Below are positions 59,387 through 64,000 of a stretch of 64,000 nt of DNA, in pieces. The stretch's first letter is position 1, and every line of letters starts with the position of its first letter. The notes under the pieces are model-generated. The model was not told the origin of the DNA. It worked only from the letters and a program-made list of their open reading frames with translations, and ran no database searches. The DNA is from Shimia_B sp038525525. Lineage in GTDB: Bacteria > Pseudomonadota > Alphaproteobacteria > Rhodobacterales > Rhodobacteraceae. Where the stretch lies: positions 124,001 to 188,000 of the forward strand of contig JBCBHO010000005.1 in the NCBI GenBank assembly GCA_038525525.1, written 5' to 3'. Both the position numbers and the translations under genes were made by a program.

Positions 59387-59883
59387 GTGGCTTTTTGCTC
59401 GTCTTTCGGCGCGGGCGCCTCGGCGATGTCCGCGACGGTCTCGATCTCGGGCTCGGCCTCGGGCTCGTCAGATGCTTCGGCCTCTGCCTCGGCGGCTGCC
59501 GCGGCGGCCTTCTCGGCCTCGCGCTTCTTCGTCGCCTCGTGGATCTTGCGGGCGGCTTCGGCGCGCTCCTGCTTCAGCTTGGCGGTCTCGGGCCCCATGG
59601 CCTTCTGCGGCTGCCCGGGCTCCCACTTGTCGAACTGGTCAGCCGCGTCCTTCAGGGCGTCCATCCCGAAATTTCGCGGGTTGGACATGCCCTTGAGATC
59701 CTTGGCGATGTCTTTGGCGCCGGACGCATCCGCGGCCTCGTTCATCGCGTTCGAGAATTCCCGGCCCATGCGGCGCACCTTGGCCGTCATCTTGCCCAGC
59801 GCCTGAAACATCACCGGCAGATCTTTGGGGCCCACCACGATCAGCGCGACAACGCCGATGAGGATCAGCTCACTCCAGCCCAT
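59383..59883 (-). CDS. tatB: Twin-arginine translocase subunit TatB
   Basis: 166-aa protein with the N-terminal helix GWSELILIGVVALIVVGPKD followed by LPVMFQALGKMTAKVRRMGR, the TatB amphipathic helix. The charged, Ala/Glu-rich tail (EAEKAAAAAAEAEAEASDEP) is typical of rhodobacterial TatB. It works with TatC in signal peptide recognition. It starts 20 bases downstream of tatA. Confidence 0.93.
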   Translation of the reverse strand: MGWSELILIGVVALIVVGPKDLPVMFQALGKMTAKVRRMGREFSNAMNEAADASGAKDIAKDLKGMSNPRNFGMDALKDAADQFDKWEPGQPQKAMGPETAKLKQERAEAARKIHEATKKREAEKAAAAAAEAEAEASDEPEAEPEIETVADIAEAPAPKDEQKAT

Positions 59884-59903
59884 GGGCGGCTCTCCTCGAG
59901 GGT

Positions 59904-60137
59904 CTAGACCTTGTCCTTGTCTTTTTCATCCTCGGGCGTGACGTCACGCGCCGCCTCGGCATCGGCTTTCTCGAGCTCTTCGGTGCCGTCTTTCACGCCT
60001 TTCTTGAAGGACGTGATGCCCTTGCCGACCTCGCCCATGAGCGAGCTGATCTTGCCGCGCCCAAAGAGCACGAGCACGACCACAGCGATGAGCAGCCAGC
60101 CCACCGGGGGAATATTGGTTACAAACATCGGGGTCAT
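59904..60137 (-). CDS. tatA: Twin-arginine translocase subunit TatA
   Basis: 77-aa protein forming the Tat pore. The membrane helix PVGWLLIAVVVLVLFGRGKI is followed by SSLMGEVGKGITSFKKGVKD and an acidic tail. The FGRGKI hinge is the family hallmark. An ATG at 60128 is an alternative start. It is the first gene of the tatA-tatB-tatC-DUF815 run, with the promoter in the region shared with the WYL regulator. Confidence 0.93.
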   Translation of the reverse strand: MTPMFVTNIPPVGWLLIAVVVLVLFGRGKISSLMGEVGKGITSFKKGVKDGTEELEKADAEAARDVTPEDEKDKDKV

Positions 60138-60304
60138 CGGTGTCTCCTTTCACGCAAACGCGCGTGTCCCGTGTATCATCCGAGCTGCTATCTACGGCGC
60201 GCCGGGCCTACGGAAAAGGCTTGAACGCGCGTTCCGCCGCGCACATTGTCGCTTTTCATGTCATAATCCTGTCAGGAGCGTCCCGACAGCTTGGCGAGAG
60301 ACCC

Positions 60305-60994
60305 TTGAAACGCAGTGACCGCCTCATCCAGCTCATCACCATCCTGCGCGATGGTCGCCGCTACCGCGCCGAGGACCTCGCGGAGCGGCTCGGCGTCTCG
60401 CTGCGCACGGTCTACCGGGACATGGACGTGCTCGCTGCCTCCGGCATCCCCGTGGAGGGCACGCGGGGCCTCGGCTACGAGATCACGGCCGCCGTCACGC
60501 TGCCGCCGCTCAACCTCACAACCGTGGAGCTCGAGGCGCTCCATCTCGGGCTCTCCGCAGTGGGCGAAGGCGGGGATGAAGAACTAAGGGAGGCCGCTCG
60601 CGGCCTCTCTGCCAAGATCGACGCGGCCCTCCCCGAGGAACGGCAAGGCGCCCCGAGGGGCTTCGGCTTCGCGGTCTACCCGTTCGCGGACGTGGCCCAT
60701 GGCTTCAAGCATATGCCACCCCTGCGCGCGGCCATCCGGTCGCGCCAGAAGGTGCGCATCAGCACTGAGGAGACCGACGGCGCGAAGAGCCGCGTGATGC
60801 GCCCGCTGCAACTGGATTATTGGGGCCGGGTCTGGACGGTGACCGGGTGGTGCGAACGCGCCAGCGACTTCCGGACCCTCCGCGTGGACAAGATCGGGAG
60901 CTTGACCATCCTCCCCGCCATCTTCGTCGAAGAGGAAGGCAAGCGCTACGAGGACTTCCTCGCGCGAGAGGAGCGCGGGAAGATCCGGCAGTGA
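60305..60994 (+). CDS. HTH/WYL transcriptional regulator
   Basis: 229-aa regulator from a TTG start at 60305, where family sequence begins: KRSDRLIQLITILRDGRRYR, AEDLAERLGVSLRTVYRDMD and LPPLNLTTVELEALHLGLSA. The WYL domain has PLRAAIRSRQKVRISTEETD, VMRPLQLDYWGRVWTVTGWC and DFRTLRVDKIGSLTILPAIF. It is divergent from tatA. The direct repeat TGTCA-N6-TGTCA upstream (in CATGTCATAATCCTGTCAGG) is a possible binding site. It may regulate itself and neighbours; target unknown. The 3' end overlaps the convergent ABC ATPase gene by 49 bases. Confidence 0.82.
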   Translation: MKRSDRLIQLITILRDGRRYRAEDLAERLGVSLRTVYRDMDVLAASGIPVEGTRGLGYEITAAVTLPPLNLTTVELEALHLGLSAVGEGGDEELREAARGLSAKIDAALPEERQGAPRGFGFAVYPFADVAHGFKHMPPLRAAIRSRQKVRISTEETDGAKSRVMRPLQLDYWGRVWTVTGWCERASDFRTLRVDKIGSLTILPAIFVEEEGKRYEDFLAREERGKIRQ

Positions 60995-62040
60995 CGCCGG
61001 GGCGCGCGGATCAGGAGGGTCGTCCCCACGGGAGGCTGGAAGAGGCCCGGCACGGTGGCGGCCAGCGCCGTCCCGTCGGCGAGCGTGAACTCAACGACGG
61101 AGAGCTGCCCGAGGAAGCGCGCCCGCACGACCTCCGCGCGCACGGGCTGGCCCTCGCTCGCGGTCCGATGCGGAAGCTGACGGGGCCGGTTGAAATCGAT
61201 CCCCACGTGCTGGGGCCTGATCACGATGTTCACGGGCGTGCCGTCAGGATGGCCCGGCGCGAGGAACGGACCGAAGGCCGTATCCACCAGCGCATTGTGA
61301 ACTTCGCCCTCGATAATGTTGATATCGCTGAAGAATTGCGCCGCGGCGAGATCCACGGGCTCGTTGTAGACCGTGTAGGGCGCGCCGCTCTGGACGATGC
61401 GCCCGGCCCGCATGAGCGCGATCTGGTCGGCCATGCGCATGGCCTCCTGCGGATCATGCGTCACGAGCAACACCGCCGTCCCGGCCTCGCGCAAGACCTG
61501 CAGGGTCTCGTCGCGCACCGCGTCGCGGAGCCGCTCGTCGAGGCCCGAAAAAGGCTCGTCCATGAGCATCACCCGGGGCTGCGGCGCGAGCGCACGGGCC
61601 AGCGCCACGCGCTGTTGCTCGCCGCCGGAGAGCTCATGGGGATAGGCACGCGCATAGTGCGAGAGGCCGACCCGGGCGAGAAGCGTCGCCACCCTCTCCC
61701 GTCCGGCGCGGCGGTCCTTGATCCCGTAGGCCACGTTGTCGGCGACACTCAGATGCGGAAAGAGCGCAAAATCCTGAAACATCAGACCGATGCCGCGGGC
61801 CTCGGGTGGCTTGCCCGTGATGTCCTCGCCATCGAGGAGGATCTGGCCGCTGGCTGCCGCCTCGACCCCGGCCACCGCGCGCAGCGTGGTCGACTTCCCG
61901 CAGCCGGAATTGCCGAGAAGGCAGGTCACCTCCCCCGCGGCCACGGTGAGCGAGACCTGATCCACCGCCGTCTTCGCCCCGAACCGGCAGGTCAGGTCGC
62001 GCAGCTCGAGCCGCGGCGCGGGATCGCTCGTCTGGGACAC
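60946..62040 (-). CDS. ABC transporter ATPase (FbpC/PotA-like) without its permease genes
   Basis: 364-aa ATPase. Walker A is CLLGNSGCGKSTTLRAVAGV, the signature YPHELSGGEQQRVALARALA, Walker B VMLMDEPFSGLDERLRDAVR and the switch His in VLLVTHDPQEAMRMADQIAL. The C-terminal TOBE-like region reads GTPVNIVIRPQHVGIDFNRP. The GTG at 62038-62040 starts just after the SDR stop; an ATG at 62079 would overlap that gene by 29 bases. Fbp/Pot-type substrates such as iron, spermidine or sulfate are possible. No permease or binding protein is adjacent; the only binding protein of this kind in the window is 30 kb away. Confidence 0.78.
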   Translation of the reverse strand: MSQTSDPAPRLELRDLTCRFGAKTAVDQVSLTVAAGEVTCLLGNSGCGKSTTLRAVAGVEAAASGQILLDGEDITGKPPEARGIGLMFQDFALFPHLSVADNVAYGIKDRRAGRERVATLLARVGLSHYARAYPHELSGGEQQRVALARALAPQPRVMLMDEPFSGLDERLRDAVRDETLQVLREAGTAVLLVTHDPQEAMRMADQIALMRAGRIVQSGAPYTVYNEPVDLAAAQFFSDINIIEGEVHNALVDTAFGPFLAPGHPDGTPVNIVIRPQHVGIDFNRPRQLPHRTASEGQPVRAEVVRARFLGQLSVVEFTLADGTALAATVPGLFQPPVGTTLLIRAPRRHCRIFPRSSRARKSS

Positions 62041-62050
62041 GGGCCGCGGC

Positions 62051-62827
62051 TCAGATGGTCGCGTTGGTGCCGCCGCCATCGAGCAGGATGTTCTGGCCGA
62101 CGATGAACCCGGCATGCTGCGAGCAGAGGAACGCACAGGCGGCACCGAATTCCTCGATCGTCCCGTAGCGGCGCGCCGGGATGGTAGCTTCCCGCTGCTT
62201 GCGGGCCTCGTCCATGGTGATGCCCTGCGCGTTGACGACCCCGGTGTCGAGCGCTTCGGCGCGCGCCGTGGCGTGGATGCCGGGGAGGAGATTGTTGATC
62301 GTCACCCCTTTCTCCGCCACCTGCCGGGCCGTCCCGGCGACGTAGCCCGTGAGCCCGGTGCGGGCGGCGTTCGAAAGGCCGAGCTGCGGGATCGGCGCCT
62401 TCACGGACTGGCTCGTGATGTTGATCACGCGGCCCCAGCCGCGAGCCATCATCCCGGGCAGCGTGGCTTTCATGAGCGCGATGGGCGTGAGCATGTTGGC
62501 ATCGAGCGCGGCGATGAAATCGTCGCGATCCCAATCGCTCCAAAGCCCCGGAGGCGGGCCGCCCGCATTCGTGACGAGGATATCTAGATCACCGGCAGCC
62601 TCGAGCACCGCGGCCTGCCCATCGGGCGTCGTGACATCGGCGGCGACCACGGTCACGGAGACCCCGTGCGCGCGGAGCTCGTCTGCCGTGGCCTCGAGCG
62701 GCGCGACGGAGCGCGCGTTGATCACGAGGTCCACGCCTTCGGCGGCCAGCGCCATGGCGCAGCCTTTTCCGAGGCCCTTGGACGATGCGCAGACCAGCGC
62801 CCGCTTTCCCCGAATACCCAATTCCAT
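62051..62827 (-). CDS. Short-chain dehydrogenase/reductase
   Basis: 258-aa NAD(P)-dependent oxidoreductase. The Rossmann start is IRGKRALVCASSKGLGKGCA, with DLDILVTNAGGPPPGLWSD and the catalytic region GRVINITSQSVKAPIPQLGL. In place of the usual Tyr-x-x-x-Lys the sequence is LSNAARTGLTGYVAGTA, so the catalytic Tyr and Lys are not at the standard spacing, as in a known atypical SDR group. The start at 62827 is preceded by GGGGAGG. The tail FIVGQNILLDGGGTNATI is normal. Substrate unknown. Confidence 0.82.
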   Translation of the reverse strand: MELGIRGKRALVCASSKGLGKGCAMALAAEGVDLVINARSVAPLEATADELRAHGVSVTVVAADVTTPDGQAAVLEAAGDLDILVTNAGGPPPGLWSDWDRDDFIAALDANMLTPIALMKATLPGMMARGWGRVINITSQSVKAPIPQLGLSNAARTGLTGYVAGTARQVAEKGVTINNLLPGIHATARAEALDTGVVNAQGITMDEARKQREATIPARRYGTIEEFGAACAFLCSQHAGFIVGQNILLDGGGTNATI

Positions 62828-62976
62828 CTCAGACCTCCCCATGCATTCCCGGCGTTCCCGCGGACCTAGCAGCGCGCGGATGCCCCTTCAATGCCGACCG
62901 GCCTCCCAAGATGCGCCGCAATCATGCCTTAAGACTTGCGGTGGTACGTTTGTGCGACCATTGGAATCTGACTACG

Positions 62977-63999
62977 ATGAGTGACATGGCCTCCTCTTTC
63001 CGCTCGAGCCTCCGCGCGACGCAGACCTTGCCGGTTTTCCGGGCCGAGGCGTTTTTCGTGCTCGCGGGCGTGAACGCGGGGGAGGCCCTGAGCTTTGCCA
63101 GCGAGCTGGTGCTCGATGACGTCTACGAACTCGACGCCGCCGCCGCGCCCGGCGCGCTCAGCGTCGGCAACGACGCCGAGGCACTCCGCATCGCGCCCGG
63201 CAGTGCCGTGGGCTCCCCCGGCGGACAAATCGTCATCGACTCGACCATCACGCTCATGTCGCCCCTCGGCGCGACGATCGAGGGGCTCATCCTCGTGGAG
63301 GTCGATGGCGGCGAGGCCGTCGACATCTTCCTTCTGCCGCTCGCGCATCTCGCGCCGCGCACGGATTACACGCTCGTGGGCATCGACACGTCGGATGCAC
63401 GGCGGCGCTTCGCGGAGGCCGCCTGCGTCGCCTTCACCCGTGGCACGCACATCACCATGGCCTCCGGCGCGCAGGTGCCGATCGAGGAGCTCTGCGTCGG
63501 CGATCGCGTCCTCACCCGGGACGAAGGCCCGCAAGAGATCCGCTGGATCGGGCAGAATACGCGCCGCGCCGTGGGGGATTTTGCCCCGGTCCTCATCCGC
63601 AAGGGCACGCTCAACAACGAGAACGACCTCATCGTGAGCCCCGACCACCGGCTCTTCATCTACCAGCGCGATGACGAGATCGGCGCGGGCCGGGCCGAGG
63701 TCCTCGTGAAGGTGCGCCACCTGATCAATGGCGACACCGTCGTGCGGCTCGAGGGCGGCTTCGTGGACTACTTCCAGCTCCTGTTCGACAGTCACCAGAT
63801 CATCTATGCCGAGGGCATTGCGGCAGAGAGCCTCCTCGTGGATCCCCGCACCCGGGCCGCGCTCCCGGCGGATGTGGACGCAGCGCTGGCCAAGGCGCTC
63901 CCAGGCCACGAGGACCGCCACCACCTGAATTACGAGGTCAGCGAGACGCTCCTAAGCCGGAACGCCGCCGAGATGCTGCGCCGCGCGTCCACGCGCTAG
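62977..63999 (+). CDS. Hint-domain (hedgehog/intein-like) protein
   Basis: 340-aa protein from ATG at 62977. Residues ~1-135 carry no recognised fold (SFRSSLRATQTLPVFRAEAF, GEALSFASELVLDDVYELDA). Residues ~145-300 form a Hint_2 domain: CVAFTRGTHITMASGAQVPI, EELCVGDRVLTRDEGPQEIR and NDLIVSPDHRLFIYQRDDEI, then EGGFVDYFQLLFDSHQIIYA with the final conserved His. Such proteins are abundant in Rhodobacterales, usually as fusions to secreted domains. The Cys at the start of the Hint module, needed for splicing or cleavage, is present (AACVAFTRG). No signal peptide is seen. Confidence 0.82.
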   Translation: MSDMASSFRSSLRATQTLPVFRAEAFFVLAGVNAGEALSFASELVLDDVYELDAAAAPGALSVGNDAEALRIAPGSAVGSPGGQIVIDSTITLMSPLGATIEGLILVEVDGGEAVDIFLLPLAHLAPRTDYTLVGIDTSDARRRFAEAACVAFTRGTHITMASGAQVPIEELCVGDRVLTRDEGPQEIRWIGQNTRRAVGDFAPVLIRKGTLNNENDLIVSPDHRLFIYQRDDEIGAGRAEVLVKVRHLINGDTVVRLEGGFVDYFQLLFDSHQIIYAEGIAAESLLVDPRTRAALPADVDAALAKALPGHEDRHHLNYEVSETLLSRNAAEMLRRASTR

Positions 64000-64000
64000 G

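Noticed and set aside
1..64000. CRISPR array
   Set aside because: No regularly spaced direct repeats were noticed at any position, and no cas gene is present.

Overview
The window is GC-rich, densely packed alphaproteobacterial chromosome, most likely from a marine Rhodobacterales (Roseobacter-group) bacterium. The main grounds are a dmdA-acuI DMSP catabolic pair, a trgA-trgB-cysK tellurite-resistance block as known from Rhodobacter sphaeroides, a circularly permuted two-piece tmRNA gene with tag ANDNRAPVALAA, an alphaproteobacterial-type SspB, an F1-ATPase zeta subunit (DUF1476) and a stand-alone betaine/homocysteine methyltransferase plus a stand-alone B12-binding protein. No intact phage, transposase, integrase or CRISPR array was seen.

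Layout. 1-8.0 kb (all minus): nitrate/nitrite assimilation (nirA, a CysJ-like diflavin reductase, the NasT/NasS sensor-antiterminator pair, then nrtA and a truncated nrtB). The nrtA leader carries a clear intrinsic terminator preceded by stem-loops, the expected layout for NasT control. 8.3-10.3 kb: an acyl-CoA-dehydrogenase-like flavoprotein divergent from an HxlR regulator. 10.4-14.3 kb: a 1284-aa multidomain nuclease. 14.4-17.5 kb: a small patch of decayed and accessory genes (rhodanese-like ORF, unknown ORF, WYL regulator with a 22-bp operator-like palindrome, a broken DMT transporter, a broken endonuclease-like fragment) ending at tRNA-Ser(GGA). 17.6-23.9 kb: a tightly coupled minus-strand run cfa-trgA-trgB-cysK-mscS. 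24.0-29.3 kb: photolyase, class V aminotransferase, acuI, a small zinc-ribbon-like membrane protein, dmdA. 29.6-34.9 kb: a stand-alone solute-binding protein, ssrA, a VOC protein, chrA, sspB and membrane proteins.

35-43.9 kb: fumC with small companions, P450 and alpha/beta hydrolase pair, ccdA, TusA-like protein, bmt with an attenuator-like leader, ATP synthase zeta subunit, purC-purS-purQ. 43.9-50.8 kb: dctB-dctD (DctD lacks GAFTGA), a HAD phosphatase and rne behind a long leader. 50.8-57.7 kb: a radical-SAM protein with a LexA-type GAAC-N7-GAAC repeat at its start, the B12-binding protein, a 504-aa unknown membrane protein, DUF1638, surE-pcm and a LysM/M23 lipoprotein. 57.7-64 kb: tatA-tatB-tatC-DUF815, a WYL regulator, an SDR and a lone ABC ATPase, and a Hint-domain protein.

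The sections that work together are: nitrate uptake and nitrite reduction under NasST; DMSP demethylation (DmdA) with acrylyl-CoA reduction (AcuI); tellurite/thiol/cysteine functions (TrgAB-CysK); ribosome rescue and proteolysis (ssrA and SspB); a dispersed methionine synthase (Bmt plus B12-binding protein); purine synthesis; and Tat export. Coordinates and starts were chosen by eye; no homology search could be run.
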